From contig MSHJ01000013.1 of the NCBI GenBank assembly GCA_001941065.1, positions 124,001 through 188,000 on the forward strand: 64,000 bases of DNA. The letters are read 5' to 3'. The notes under the pieces were generated by a model. That model had not been told where the DNA came from. It saw only the letters and a program-made list of their open reading frames with translations, and searched no databases. How positions within the stretch are numbered: the first letter of the stretch is position 1; every line of letters starts with the position of its first letter. This DNA comes from Alistipes sp. Zagget8. GTDB lineage: Bacteria; Bacteroidota; Bacteroidia; Bacteroidales; Rikenellaceae. The translations under genes were made by a program, and so were the position numbers. Below are positions 41,464-52,882 of the stretch, piece by piece.

Positions 41464-43469
41464 AACCCTAACTCCTTTTCAAGATTTGCTATTGCCTTGT
41501 CAATACCCGAAATTTCGGCAAGGATGGAATCCACCGGTTCAACTGTCTCGGGAACATAGAATTCCTTGTTGAAGTTCACCTCGACACCCACTACATTCTC
41601 GCCAATCGTATAGGGCTTGTAGATATAGCGTTGGAGAAAATCCTTAATACCTTGGTCATTGACCTCGGGATTGGGATTGAACGGAATAATCTCTGAATCC
41701 TTGGTCGTACAATCGACAATTTTGGCAGAGATGGTATGCTCTTCCCGGCGTTTATTATAGCCGAGCTGTACGTTGATGGCACCATTGCCCAGACACTCAT
41801 GCTCTCCGGTACAGGTAGTACGCATGATTTCGTTGTTTTCTTTATCTACCCAATAAATCGAATCGGAACAAATCAAGACAGACCAGGCATTGATTCCGAA
41901 ATGGTGGAGTACAGAGTTTCGAAGTCTTAATGATTCGGTGTCATTATCCTGCGGCCATACCCAAGTCCCATCCTGACAGTAAGACGTAATGTTCTTGATA
42001 TTATAGGGTTTCCCGTCTGTGTTGAGTGTTTTACTAACATAACGTCCTTCGCTATCGGTCTCGGTAAGAACGACATATTGTTTGTTAAAATAGAAATGCC
42101 ATTTGTCGTAAACCTTGGCAATGGCGCAATCCTTGAATTCAACCAGCGCTCGAACAATGGCTGCACGATGCTCAGGGGTCATCTCCTTACGTTTCGAACC
42201 CTTGTTTTTCTTCAACGGCTGCCAAAGATCGGCAGCGTTAATAAGGATTACCTTGTCTTTACGTTCGGCCGGCTTGTTCTTGTTGAGAATCCACAAATAG
42301 GTGACGATGCCTGTATTGAAGAACTCGTCGGCCGGCATCTGAATAATGGCCTCGACCCAATTGTTGTCGAAAAGATATTTGCGGATATTGCTCTCGCCAC
42401 TGCCGGCATCACCGCTGAACAGCGACGATCCGTTGTTTACTTCTACGACAATGCCTTTATTTTCGTGTAAATGCCATGCATTATGCTGCAAGAAGAGCAA
42501 TTGCCCGTCGCTCACGGTAGGCAAGAATGAGAACTGCCCGGTCTGGTCGTCGCGGATCTCTTTCTCATATCCTTTCCAGGGAATTCCATAAGGAGGGTTG
42601 GCTACAACGACGTCAAACTCTTTGCCCTTGAAAGGCAATGAGGTAAGGGTATTGCCATATTTTATTTCGGTATTCTCGCGGAACAACGATTCGATCTTCG
42701 CCAAAGCGTAAAGTGCGTCGTTCCAGTCGCAACCGTGAGCGGCTATATATTTGTAGCCTGCCTTATCGCGCAAACGGTCCACAACGCCGAACAGCAGGTT
42801 GGCTCCACCGCACGTCGGGTCGTAGATATGCACAAAATCATCGGTGGAGATGTCAATTTTCGCCGCAACGATTTCGGCAATCAGCGAAATAATATCTTCC
42901 GGGGTGTACTGCTCTCCGGCCGTTTCTGCCGATATGTCGGCCCATTTGCGTTTGATATGCTCTTCGAGAGTGGTTATTTCCGAGTTGTTGTAGGGCGAGA
43001 GGTCTATTTGAGACCATTGGGTGATATACTGCATCAGAATACCTTTCTTCCGTAACTCGGCAACCATACCGTCCAGGTTGAGATATTTACTGTCGTCAGT
43101 ACCTCGATCGATACCGAGTAATTCTTTGAGAGTCCCATCGAAACCAGCCAGATAGTTTCTGAAGTCCTGCTCAAACGTCTTGTCGTTATTGCAAATGGTG
43201 GACAGAGTTTTGCCTTCGCGAACAATGTAGTCGTTATACCCACACTCACGGTCTCGGAAAGCTTCGATAAACTCTTGCAAATTGTTCTCGCGGGTCAGGC
43301 CCTCAGAGGCTTCAATCTCTGCCATCTCATTTCGCATACGCCCTTCGAGCATGATGAGAGCGAAGAATGGCATCATGTAATCGGGAAATTTGCTTTGTTT
43401 GATTCCCGATGATATGAGTAAATCGGCGCACGACCAAATGTCGGATTCGTATGATAATATATCTTTCAT
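41460..43469 (-). CDS. hsdM: Type I RM adenine methyltransferase HsdM
   Basis: A 669-residue N6-adenine methyltransferase that protects host sites and forms the core complex with HsdS. An N-terminal helical domain (1-180) leads to motif I DPTCGGANLLFG (217-228, SAM binding; a variant of DPACGSGG) and the catalytic NPPYG (291-295). A long C-terminal region from about 450 to 669 ends in coiled coil, used to hold HsdS. It starts 8 bases after the full-length stop of the broken HTH gene, so the two were built as one operon. Confidence 0.95.
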   Translation of the reverse strand: MKDILSYESDIWSCADLLISSGIKQSKFPDYMMPFFALIMLEGRMRNEMAEIEASEGLTRENNLQEFIEAFRDRECGYNDYIVREGKTLSTICNNDKTFEQDFRNYLAGFDGTLKELLGIDRGTDDSKYLNLDGMVAELRKKGILMQYITQWSQIDLSPYNNSEITTLEEHIKRKWADISAETAGEQYTPEDIISLIAEIVAAKIDISTDDFVHIYDPTCGGANLLFGVVDRLRDKAGYKYIAAHGCDWNDALYALAKIESLFRENTEIKYGNTLTSLPFKGKEFDVVVANPPYGIPWKGYEKEIRDDQTGQFSFLPTVSDGQLLFLQHNAWHLHENKGIVVEVNNGSSLFSGDAGSGESNIRKYLFDNNWVEAIIQMPADEFFNTGIVTYLWILNKNKPAERKDKVILINAADLWQPLKKNKGSKRKEMTPEHRAAIVRALVEFKDCAIAKVYDKWHFYFNKQYVVLTETDSEGRYVSKTLNTDGKPYNIKNITSYCQDGTWVWPQDNDTESLRLRNSVLHHFGINAWSVLICSDSIYWVDKENNEIMRTTCTGEHECLGNGAINVQLGYNKRREEHTISAKIVDCTTKDSEIIPFNPNPEVNDQGIKDFLQRYIYKPYTIGENVVGVEVNFNKEFYVPETVEPVDSILAEISGIDKAIANLEKELGL

Positions 43470-43477
43470 AATTCTAT

Positions 43478-43681
43478 CTATCGTTCTTCTTTGTCTATGA
43501 TCAGGTCTTTCAAGTCGACTTACAGGATGACTGCGATTTGCTGAAGAGTCTTCAGGTTGGGCTGAATCCTATTGCATGCATAGGCGTTAACCATGCTGAA
43601 GCTCTTGTTAAGTTGCTTTGCCAGCCATGTCTGAGAGATACCTTTCTCTGCCAGAACGGCTTTTATTCTATTTAATTTCAT
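43478..43681 (-). pseudogene. XRE-type HTH regulator interrupted by in-frame stop
   Basis: From ATG at 43681 the frame reads a compact helix-turn-helix protein (IKAVLAEKGISQTWLAKQLN, then NAYACNRIQPNLKTLQQIAVIL) for 53 codons to TAA at 43520-43522. The same frame continues after the stop as VDLKDLIIDKEER and ends with TAG at 43478-43480, 8 bases before hsdM. VxLKDLI tails are normal for these regulators of about 67 residues, so a nonsense mutation has removed the last 14 residues. The DNA-binding part could still fold. It probably controlled the hsdMSR operon and perhaps the divergent HEPN gene. Confidence 0.75.
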
Positions 43682-43693
43682 ATTATGCCTTGA

Positions 43694-43726
43694 TTGAATA
43701 GTACAAATATAGCGAATTATATTCAA
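43694..43726. promoter_or_regulatory. Promoter of the HTH-hsd operon with inverted-repeat operator
   Basis: Minus-strand TATATTTG (43704-43711) is the -7 box. TTGAATA (43694-43700) and TATTCAA (43720-43726) form an inverted repeat that brackets it, a natural site for self-regulation by the HTH protein encoded just downstream. Confidence 0.5.
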
Positions 43727-43743
43727 CAAATCGATTAGTTCAT

Positions 43744-43751
43744 TATCTTTG
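43744..43751 (+). promoter_or_regulatory. Promoter -7 box of the HEPN gene
   Basis: TATCTTTG, 32 bases before the ATG at 43784. It is divergent from and close to the hsd promoter, so one regulator could serve both. Confidence 0.55.
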
Positions 43752-43783
43752 TTTAGATACTATCATACACTAAAGATTAAAAA

Positions 43784-45343
43784 ATGAAAATACAATACAT
43801 ATATCCATTTGATTTCAGTCAAACACCGATAGACGTTGATTTAGATAATGATTTTTTGAAATTTGAAGTTGGGACAAAAGGATATACTGATTCAAATAAA
43901 TTTCTGGTGTCTTTATGGCATCAGATGAATACTAGTATTGGACCACAAAATTCACCTGATAGAATTCCTTGGGCGTATTTCCCAGGACGTTATATAGGAA
44001 AAAAATCACATGTTTTAGTATTAGGGTTTGCGCAAACATCAATAGGAGAAGTCTATATCGCATTATCTTGTAAGAAAAAAGGAGATATAGACTCAATACA
44101 TTTTCATAAAATTACAGGTCAGTTTACCTATGAAAATAAATCGACATTAAACAAATTGGTATTTAACGCTTGTGCTAAAAAAAATGATACTAAATTATTC
44201 CTATGTACAGCGTATCTTGATCCCAATATAAAAGGAATAAAAATAAGTTCATATTACACACAACAATTTCAATTATATCAGTCGCAAGACACCTATTTTA
44301 TTCTAAGGTTTAATGTTGAGACAATAGATAAGTTTGAAGCTGAACAGATTGCGTTGGAGCTACTTTACGATTTTACAGCATTCTTGTCAGTGGAAACGAA
44401 TGTATATATCACTTTTGAACGTTACTATATTAGTAATGAATCTTTAAATCAACTGGAAAGTACCAACCAATATTTTGTTAATGACTATATTAATGATTTT
44501 CCTATAAAAGAAAGTTGGCAATTATGTATATCAGAATATGCTATTAAATTTATTTCAGACCATATATTTGCGTTAAAAAGGTTTGAAAAAAGAACAGAAT
44601 TAGATCGTTATTTCTTATCATCATGTAAACATTGCCAGATAGCAATGGGATGTGAAGCTCAATTAGGAGAACAAACAATCGGAGTATCTCCATTGACCGC
44701 TTTTAGTCTAGCCAAAAAGAATCAGAAAAGAAAGGGAGAAAATGCAACATCTACTATGATGTCTTACTTATCAGCTTTAGAATGTGTAACTGCCACAGAT
44801 GCTAACCATGAAACCTGCCCAGAATGTGGTGCTATCAAGTATAAAATTGGGAACAGAGTAAAGTTAATTACATCAAAATATTTAGGAGAGCATTTAGGCA
44901 ATATCTTTTATAAACTTTATGGTTATCGTTCGAAATTTTTACATGCTGGACGTATTGCAACGGAGTTAAATAGAGTTAGGATAATACCTCTTCTGAGTGA
45001 TAATTCTGCGACAAATCTTATTGATGCGACTGGCTTTTCTGTTAATGTAAATGGATCATGTGTGACTTGTAGTATTAAAAATATACATGAATGGACATCA
45101 TACGTACTAAGATGTTTCTATCAAGAAAAAATTCTAGGAAGGTCAGAATTCCTCAATGTATTTAATGATGGTAAGCCTATCACATTTAAAGAGTTTCCTA
45201 TAAAAATATATGCTCCAACACCTGCTGCGGCTAAATTATTACATAAGACATTTGTGCCGATTAATATTTCTAAAAACAAGACAAAATTGTTTATCGAAAA
45301 ATTGAAGTATTTGATAAAGCGTAGTTTTAAATTTAATTTATAG
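43784..45343 (+). CDS. HEPN-motif protein (ApeA-like), putative defence effector
   Basis: A 519-residue cytoplasmic protein, much more AT-rich than anything else in the window. The N-terminal about 260 residues look like a mixed beta-rich domain with no motif I recognise. The C-terminal half is helical and contains YGYRSKFLHAG with Arg382-x4-His387, the R-x4-6-H signature of HEPN ribonucleases. It is preceded by a helix ending ALECVTATD, as in the ApeA-like HEPN group. Three CxxC pairs (C281/C284, C345/C348, C426/C429) could bind zinc. An N-terminal sensor-like domain plus a C-terminal HEPN in a 500-residue single gene resembles the anti-phage protein ApeA. Its place beside a type I RM operon supports a defence role; RNase activity and trigger are inference. 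Confidence 0.65.
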   Translation: MKIQYIYPFDFSQTPIDVDLDNDFLKFEVGTKGYTDSNKFLVSLWHQMNTSIGPQNSPDRIPWAYFPGRYIGKKSHVLVLGFAQTSIGEVYIALSCKKKGDIDSIHFHKITGQFTYENKSTLNKLVFNACAKKNDTKLFLCTAYLDPNIKGIKISSYYTQQFQLYQSQDTYFILRFNVETIDKFEAEQIALELLYDFTAFLSVETNVYITFERYYISNESLNQLESTNQYFVNDYINDFPIKESWQLCISEYAIKFISDHIFALKRFEKRTELDRYFLSSCKHCQIAMGCEAQLGEQTIGVSPLTAFSLAKKNQKRKGENATSTMMSYLSALECVTATDANHETCPECGAIKYKIGNRVKLITSKYLGEHLGNIFYKLYGYRSKFLHAGRIATELNRVRIIPLLSDNSATNLIDATGFSVNVNGSCVTCSIKNIHEWTSYVLRCFYQEKILGRSEFLNVFNDGKPITFKEFPIKIYAPTPAAAKLLHKTFVPINISKNKTKLFIEKLKYLIKRSFKFNL

Positions 45344-45344
45344 T

Positions 45345-45386
45345 GATGAAAGGATTGAGCTTGTTTATCCTCCAATTCCTTTCATC
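45345..45386 (+). terminator. Hairpin after the HEPN gene
   Basis: A perfect 10-bp stem (45345-45354 with 45377-45386) starts two bases past the stop. There is no long T-run. The rest of the gap to attR (45387-45472) is AT-rich without a gene. Confidence 0.5.
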
Positions 45387-45472
45387 GCATCAGACCGCTT
45401 CAGACGGTGTGATTTGTTTGCGCAAATTTCATTAATTATTGTTTAATATATTGGTAATCAATGTATATAAAT

Positions 45473-45495
45473 TTCTTCAACGAGGAAGAATACTA
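45473..45495 (+). repeat. attR, 23-bp direct repeat
   Basis: Exact copy of 35319-35341. It carries the original 3' end of the DUF2795-like gene, finished by the native TAA at 45494-45496. Confidence 0.9.
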
Positions 45496-45498
45496 ATA

Positions 45499-45530
45499 AA
45501 AAAATGCGGAGAGCGATCTCCGCATTTTTT
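45499..45530. terminator. Bidirectional terminator, originally of the island target gene
   Basis: 14-bp perfect arms (45499-45512 with 45517-45530) around a GCGA tetraloop, with A6 and T6 tracts. Before integration it followed the DUF2795-like stop by three bases. It now ends only the minus-strand methyltransferase unit. Confidence 0.85.
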
Positions 45531-45553
45531 ATATTGAAAACCTGTGCCGCCGG

Positions 45554-46318
45554 CTATTTCGTGGCGACGTAGAACAGGTCGAAACAATCCGCCCCGACCG
45601 GGTCGATGCGGTAGTCGTCCATGCGGATCGAGGTCGTCAGGTCGGTGTTCTGCTTCAGGAGTTTGCGGCGGTTGAGCCGGTTCAGCAGGTCGTAGGGCAG
45701 CTGCAACAGGCGGCACGGCAGGCGGTGCTGGAGGTCCAGAATGTCGAACCGCGTGATGCGGCGGACGCTGCGGCGGTTTTCCTCGTAATAATCCATCACT
45801 TTTTCATTTCCGAACACCCCGAGGGCCTCGACCGAGGAAAAACTCCCGGCGAGGAGCTTCCGGAGTCCTTCGGCCGTGTATTCGCGCACGTGCCACGGGT
45901 TGCGTGTCAGCGACATCGGGGCGTTGGGCGTCGTCACGATAAAGCGTCCGCCCGGACGCAGTACGCGGGCGATCTCGCGCACGAAATCGCCGTCGCGGCG
46001 GATGTGCTCGATCACCTGAAACGAGATCACGCAATCGAAACTCTGTTTGGGGAAATCCAGCGGCGGCACTTCGGCCTGCCGGAATTCGACGTTGGGCAGT
46101 TCGAGCAGTTCCAGCGCCGGGACGTGTTTGTCCACGGTGACGAACCGCCGGGCGTGGGGCGCCACGACCTCGATGCCGTATCCGCTTCCCGTGCCGATTT
46201 CCAGCACGTCGCCCGCAATGCGCTCCGCCGCCGCATGATAGGCCAGCAGCGAACGTTGGAAAACGAAATTGTCGGAAGCCTCGCCCGAAACCCGCTCTGC
46301 GGTGTTAATCTTCGCCAT
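45554..46318 (-). CDS. Class I SAM-dependent methyltransferase
   Basis: A 254-residue methyltransferase. Motif I VLEIGTGSGYGIE (about 38-50) binds SAM, FVTVDKH holds the ribose-contacting acid, FDCVISFQVIEHI is the post-II/III region of the UbiE/Methyltransf_11 type, and LRPGGRFIVTTPN is the next strand. The target is not predictable; similar genes act on lipids, quinones or glycans. Its start overlaps the end of the CvfB-like gene by 14 bases, so the two are co-transcribed. Confidence 0.88.
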   Translation of the reverse strand: MAKINTAERVSGEASDNFVFQRSLLAYHAAAERIAGDVLEIGTGSGYGIEVVAPHARRFVTVDKHVPALELLELPNVEFRQAEVPPLDFPKQSFDCVISFQVIEHIRRDGDFVREIARVLRPGGRFIVTTPNAPMSLTRNPWHVREYTAEGLRKLLAGSFSSVEALGVFGNEKVMDYYEENRRSVRRITRFDILDLQHRLPCRLLQLPYDLLNRLNRRKLLKQNTDLTTSIRMDDYRIDPVGADCFDLFYVATK

Positions 46319-47153
46319 GGGTCTTGCAGTTTATGCCCGTTTCGCCGACCTCGACCTCGCCGCGCTTCAGGAGCATTCCCAGCGAGCGTTTAAAGACCTT
46401 TTTGCTCATCTGCGTCAGGCGCGTCACCTCCTCCGGGGCGCTGTCGTCGTTCAGGGGGAGGAATCCGCCGTTGTCGCGGACTAGCTGGAGCAGCGTCTCC
46501 GCCGAGTCCCTGACCTGTGCGAATCCGGCCTGCTGGAGGCTTATGTCGATGCGGTTGTCCTCGGTGATGCGGCGGACGTAACCCGTCAGGCGGTCGCCCA
46601 CGGCCACGGGACGGAAGATCTGGTTGCGGTAGATCATGCCCCAATGGCGGTTGTTGACGATCACGCGGTAGCCGATCTCGCTTTCCGAGGCCACCAGCAG
46701 CGCCACCTCGTCGCGGGGTTTCACCGAGATCAGGTCGTTGTTGATGAATCCCTTGAGCTTGGTCGTGGCCACGCAGCGGCCCGTGATGTTGTCTTCGTAG
46801 AGGTAGACGACGTAGCTGTGCCCGGCGAGGATGCCGCCCTGCTGGTTGCGGTTCGGGAGGAAGAGGTCCTTGCCGTGGAGTCCCCAGTCGAGGAAAGCCC
46901 CGTGGGCCGTCTTGTCCACCACACGCAGGTATCCTGCCTCGTCCGCATGCAGCAGCGGCGTTTCGGTCGTTGCCACCAGCCGGTCTTCGGAGTCGTGGTA
47001 GAGGAATACCTCTTTCGTGTCGCCGACCTTGTCCGTCAGCGAGGTGTAGCGGTTGGGCAGCAGAACCTCGTTCTGCTCCTCGTCTGCAAGGTATAGGCCG
47101 TATTCCGATACGCGGCTTACGGTGAGGGTTTGTGTGCGTCCTGCTCTGAGCAT
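46305..47153 (-). CDS. CvfB/YitL-like S1 RNA-binding protein
   Basis: A 282-residue protein made of S1-type beta-barrels and a C-terminal winged helix, as in CvfB. An N-terminal barrel (1-65, VSEYGLYLADEEQNEVLLPN) is followed by a second (about 70-135, AHGAFLDWGLHGKDLFLP) and a third around 150-215. The winged helix carries LTQMSKKVFKRSLGMLLKRGEVEV. It binds RNA and may affect translation; family roles are in virulence regulation and stress. A TACTTTTG box lies 30 bases upstream. Confidence 0.88.
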   Translation of the reverse strand: MLRAGRTQTLTVSRVSEYGLYLADEEQNEVLLPNRYTSLTDKVGDTKEVFLYHDSEDRLVATTETPLLHADEAGYLRVVDKTAHGAFLDWGLHGKDLFLPNRNQQGGILAGHSYVVYLYEDNITGRCVATTKLKGFINNDLISVKPRDEVALLVASESEIGYRVIVNNRHWGMIYRNQIFRPVAVGDRLTGYVRRITEDNRIDISLQQAGFAQVRDSAETLLQLVRDNGGFLPLNDDSAPEEVTRLTQMSKKVFKRSLGMLLKRGEVEVGETGINCKTHGED

Positions 47154-47182
47154 TGTCGTTCGTTGAGATGTATATCAGGCTA

Positions 47183-47190
47183 CAAAAGTA
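47183..47190 (-). promoter_or_regulatory. Promoter -7 box of the CvfB-like gene
   Basis: Minus-strand TACTTTTG fits TAnnTTTG, 30 bases before the ATG at 47153. Confidence 0.5.
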
Positions 47191-47327
47191 CGTTTATTTT
47201 CGGCTGAATCCAAACATCTCAGCTCTGTCCGTCGGAAGAAATAGCGCTTTTGTCGCGGCTTCGGCGTATCGTTTTGCGTTTTGACCGGAAAAAAGCTATC
47301 TTTACGGGAAGCTAAAACCATTCTGCC

Positions 47328-49136
47328 ATGAGACTCCGCCGATTCCTGCTGCTGTTCTGGGGCGGCCTGCTGGCTGCCACCGCCGTGTGCGCCCAGCCCG
47401 TCAGTTCGCTCTACGACAAGGCCGAATACCGCATCGCCATGCGCGACAGCGTGCATCTCCATACCTCGGTCTACACCCCCAAGGCTCCGGGCCGTGCGCC
47501 GATCCTTGTTTTCCGCACGCCCTACGGCACGGGTCCCTACGGTGCGGACAAATTTCCCGCCGGACTCGACAAGGGCTACCTGCGCAGCTATGTCGACCGC
47601 GGCTACATCATCGTCCAGCAGGACGTGCGGGGCCGCAACCGGAGCGAAGGGGAATTCATGCACGTCCGCCCGGTGGGGTTCGGCGATGTGGACGAGTCCA
47701 CGGACAGCTATGACACGGTGGACTGGCTGGTGAAACACATCCCCGGCAACAACGGGCGGGTCGGTTTCGCCGGTTGTTCCTATCCGGGGTTCTACGCCCT
47801 GATGGGGGCCCTGAGCGGCCATCCGGCGGTGAAGGCCGTCTCGCCGCAGGCGCCCGTGACCGACTGGTACATGGGCGACGACGTGCACCACAACGGCATC
47901 CTGATGCTGAGCGACGCCGTGCGGTTCCTCAATTCGATGAACACCCCTCCGGGACATACCCCGACGGACCGGATGCCCCGGCGCGACCTGACCTTTGCGC
48001 CCGACGAACGCACCTTTTTCCTGGAGCATCCCACGCGGGCCGACCTGACGAAGCTGCTGGCCCCCAACGCCTTTTGGGAGGAGATGTTCGGACACCCCGA
48101 CTACGACGAATGGTGGCGGGCCCGCGACACGCGCCGGGCCTGCTACAACATCCGTCCCGCGATGCTCGTCGTGGGCGGTACCTACGATGCCGAGGACTGC
48201 TACGGAGCCTGGAACCTCTACCGTGCCGTGGTGCGGCAGAGTTCCCCGACACCCGTGCATCTGGTTGCGGGGCCGTGGTCGCACGGCGCGTGGCGGGGCG
48301 ACGGACGCCGGTTGGGGGATTTCGATTTCGGCGAGCAGGCCTCCGGAAGCTATTACATGGAACATTTCGAAGCGCCCTTCTTCGACTGCTACCTCTGGGC
48401 ACGCGATACGGTCGACCGCCTGCCGCCCGTGGCGGTCTTCACCTCGGGCGACGACCGCTGGCACACCTTCGACCGCTGGACGCCCGCCGAAGCCCGCCGG
48501 CTGACGCTCTATCTGGCCGCCGGAGGCCGCCTCACGACGGAAAAACCCACGGCTAAAAACTCCTCGACGAGCTATCTGTCCGATCCTGCCGACCCCGTGC
48601 CCTATGTCGCGGCTTCCGGCCTCCGGCGGCCCAAGGAGTATATGGTCGCCGACCAGCGGTTCCTAGCAGGACGCCCCGATGTGCTGACCTTCGTTTCCGA
48701 CCCGCTCCCGGAGGATACGACCCTCGTGGGGCCTGTCGAGGCGGCGCTCGAGGCGGCGCTGTCGACCTCGGACGCCGATTTCGTCGTGAAGCTGATCGAC
48801 TGCTTCCCCGACGAAGGCGAAAAGGCCGGGATGCAGATGCTCGTGCGGGGCGATGCCGTGCGGGGGCGTTACCGCGACGGATTCACCCGTCCGAAAGCCT
48901 TCGTTCCGGGTAAACCCGAGACCGTGCCTTTCCGCACGACGGACATCGCTCACACGTTCCGCGCCGGGCACCGTATTCTGGTGCAGGTGCAGAGCTCGTG
49001 GTTCCCGCTCATGGAGCGCAGTCCCCAGCAATTTATGGATTTGTGGAGCTGTACGGCGGCGGATTTCGTGCCCTGCCGGGTGACGCTTTTCCACCAGCGC
49101 GATCGCGCCTCGTCCGTCACCGTGTATAAACTCTGA
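47328..49136 (+). CDS. CocE/NonD family (S15-like) exported hydrolase
   Basis: A 602-residue secreted alpha/beta hydrolase of the CocE/X-Pro dipeptidyl-peptidase class. A signal peptide runs to about residue 22 (TAVCAQ). The nucleophile elbow is GCSYPG with Ser151, an oxyanion tyrosine lies in FRTPYG, and the acid and His are expected near YDAEDCYGAW and GPWSHGAW. The C-terminal jelly-roll domain (from about 355) matches the X-Pro DPP C-terminal domain (VTLFHQRDRASSVTVY at the end). It cleaves an ester or amide of unknown identity. The nitrilase-family gene follows 5 bases later. A TATCTTTA word at 47299-47306 may be its promoter. Confidence 0.9.
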   Translation: MRLRRFLLLFWGGLLAATAVCAQPVSSLYDKAEYRIAMRDSVHLHTSVYTPKAPGRAPILVFRTPYGTGPYGADKFPAGLDKGYLRSYVDRGYIIVQQDVRGRNRSEGEFMHVRPVGFGDVDESTDSYDTVDWLVKHIPGNNGRVGFAGCSYPGFYALMGALSGHPAVKAVSPQAPVTDWYMGDDVHHNGILMLSDAVRFLNSMNTPPGHTPTDRMPRRDLTFAPDERTFFLEHPTRADLTKLLAPNAFWEEMFGHPDYDEWWRARDTRRACYNIRPAMLVVGGTYDAEDCYGAWNLYRAVVRQSSPTPVHLVAGPWSHGAWRGDGRRLGDFDFGEQASGSYYMEHFEAPFFDCYLWARDTVDRLPPVAVFTSGDDRWHTFDRWTPAEARRLTLYLAAGGRLTTEKPTAKNSSTSYLSDPADPVPYVAASGLRRPKEYMVADQRFLAGRPDVLTFVSDPLPEDTTLVGPVEAALEAALSTSDADFVVKLIDCFPDEGEKAGMQMLVRGDAVRGRYRDGFTRPKAFVPGKPETVPFRTTDIAHTFRAGHRILVQVQSSWFPLMERSPQQFMDLWSCTAADFVPCRVTLFHQRDRASSVTVYKL

Positions 49137-49141
49137 TTCCG

Positions 49142-49906
49142 ATGGAACTGCGTATAGCCTTGTGCCAGACCGATATTGCGTGGGAACAGCCCGTGCGGAA
49201 CCTCGCGCGGCTGGAACCGCTGGTGGCCGGTGCCGACGCCGATGTGGTGGTGCTTCCCGAGCTGTTCGCCACGGGCTTCACCCTCGATCCTGCTGTTGTC
49301 GCCGAAACGCCCGGCGGGGAGGTCGTCACGGCCCTGCGCCGCTGGTCTGCACAGTACGGCAAGGCCGTCGCGGGCAGCGTCGCCGTCGCCGAGTCGGGAC
49401 GCTTTTTCAACCGGATGTATTTCGTGACGCCCGACGGCGGATGCGTGTGCTACGACAAACGCCACCTGTTCACGCCCGGCGGCGAAGCCCGGAATTACAC
49501 CCCCGGCCGCAGTCGCACGGTGGTCGAATACCGGGGCTTCCGCTTTCTGCTGCTCATCTGCTACGATTTGCGGTTCCCGGTCTGGAGCCGCTGCCGCCGG
49601 GATTACGACGCCATCCTGTGCTGTGCCTCGTGGCCCGCGTCGCGGCGCGAGGTGTGGCGGACGCTGCTGCGTGCCCGGGCCATCGAGAACCAATGCTATG
49701 TCGCGGGGGTGAATCGGGTGGGGGACGATCCTTCGGCGCATTATGCCGGGGATTCGGTCCTCGTCGATTTCAGGGGCCGCACGCTGGCTGAGGCCGGCGA
49801 CCGCGAACAGACGCTCTCCGCGGCGTTCGATTCCGACGCGCTGGAGGCTTTCCGCGAAAAATTCCCCGCCTGGCAGGACGCCGACGATTTCCAAATCCGA
49901 ATGTGA
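49142..49906 (+). CDS. Nitrilase-superfamily amidohydrolase (omega-amidase-like)
   Basis: A 254-residue carbon-nitrogen hydrolase with the complete Glu-Lys-Cys triad: Glu40 (VLPELFATGF), Lys106 (YDKRHLF) and Cys140 (LLICYDLRFP). FATGF and the RHLF loop place it near YafV/Nit2 omega-amidases, which hydrolyse alpha-ketoglutaramate or alpha-ketosuccinamate and clear by-products of glutamine transamination. It is cytoplasmic. It starts 5 bases after the CocE-like stop and is probably in the same transcript, although the two are in different compartments. Confidence 0.9.
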   Translation: MELRIALCQTDIAWEQPVRNLARLEPLVAGADADVVVLPELFATGFTLDPAVVAETPGGEVVTALRRWSAQYGKAVAGSVAVAESGRFFNRMYFVTPDGGCVCYDKRHLFTPGGEARNYTPGRSRTVVEYRGFRFLLLICYDLRFPVWSRCRRDYDAILCCASWPASRREVWRTLLRARAIENQCYVAGVNRVGDDPSAHYAGDSVLVDFRGRTLAEAGDREQTLSAAFDSDALEAFREKFPAWQDADDFQIRM

Positions 49907-50013
49907 TTCACACGGCTTGTTTTTCAGGCGCAAATGTCGTATCTTTACGCACTTTTCGCGCCGGACTCCCGCGCACTCAATAAAAGGGGGCTCCGGTGCG
50001 TTTTCTGAAGATA

Positions 50014-52830
<2,817 letters not shown>

Positions 52831-52882
52831 CGCTTCCGGCATAAAAATTGTTCAGTCATAGCCGTAACAAACCTTATGTGCT

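Larger units (their letters stand above)
35342..45472. mobile_element. Integrated genomic island with type I RM and HEPN gene
   Basis: About 10.15 kb lie between identical 23-bp repeats at a gene 3' end, the classic result of tyrosine-recombinase integration. The contents differ sharply from the GC-rich chromosome: hsd genes of intermediate composition and a very AT-rich HEPN gene. The order is broken recombinase (plus), hsdR-hsdS-hsdM and broken HTH (minus), HEPN gene (plus). No conjugation, replication or phage structural genes are present. It is a defence island that probably cannot now move by itself, because its recombinase lacks the catalytic C-terminus. Confidence 0.88.

Noticed and set aside
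40147..43469. Phase-variable shuffling of hsdS
   Set aside because: Only one hsdS is present, with no partial hsdS copies or inverted repeats inside it, and the island recombinase is truncated.
45345..45472. Extra small gene between the HEPN gene and attR
   Set aside because: No start with a sustained frame is present; the stretch holds a hairpin and AT-rich DNA only.
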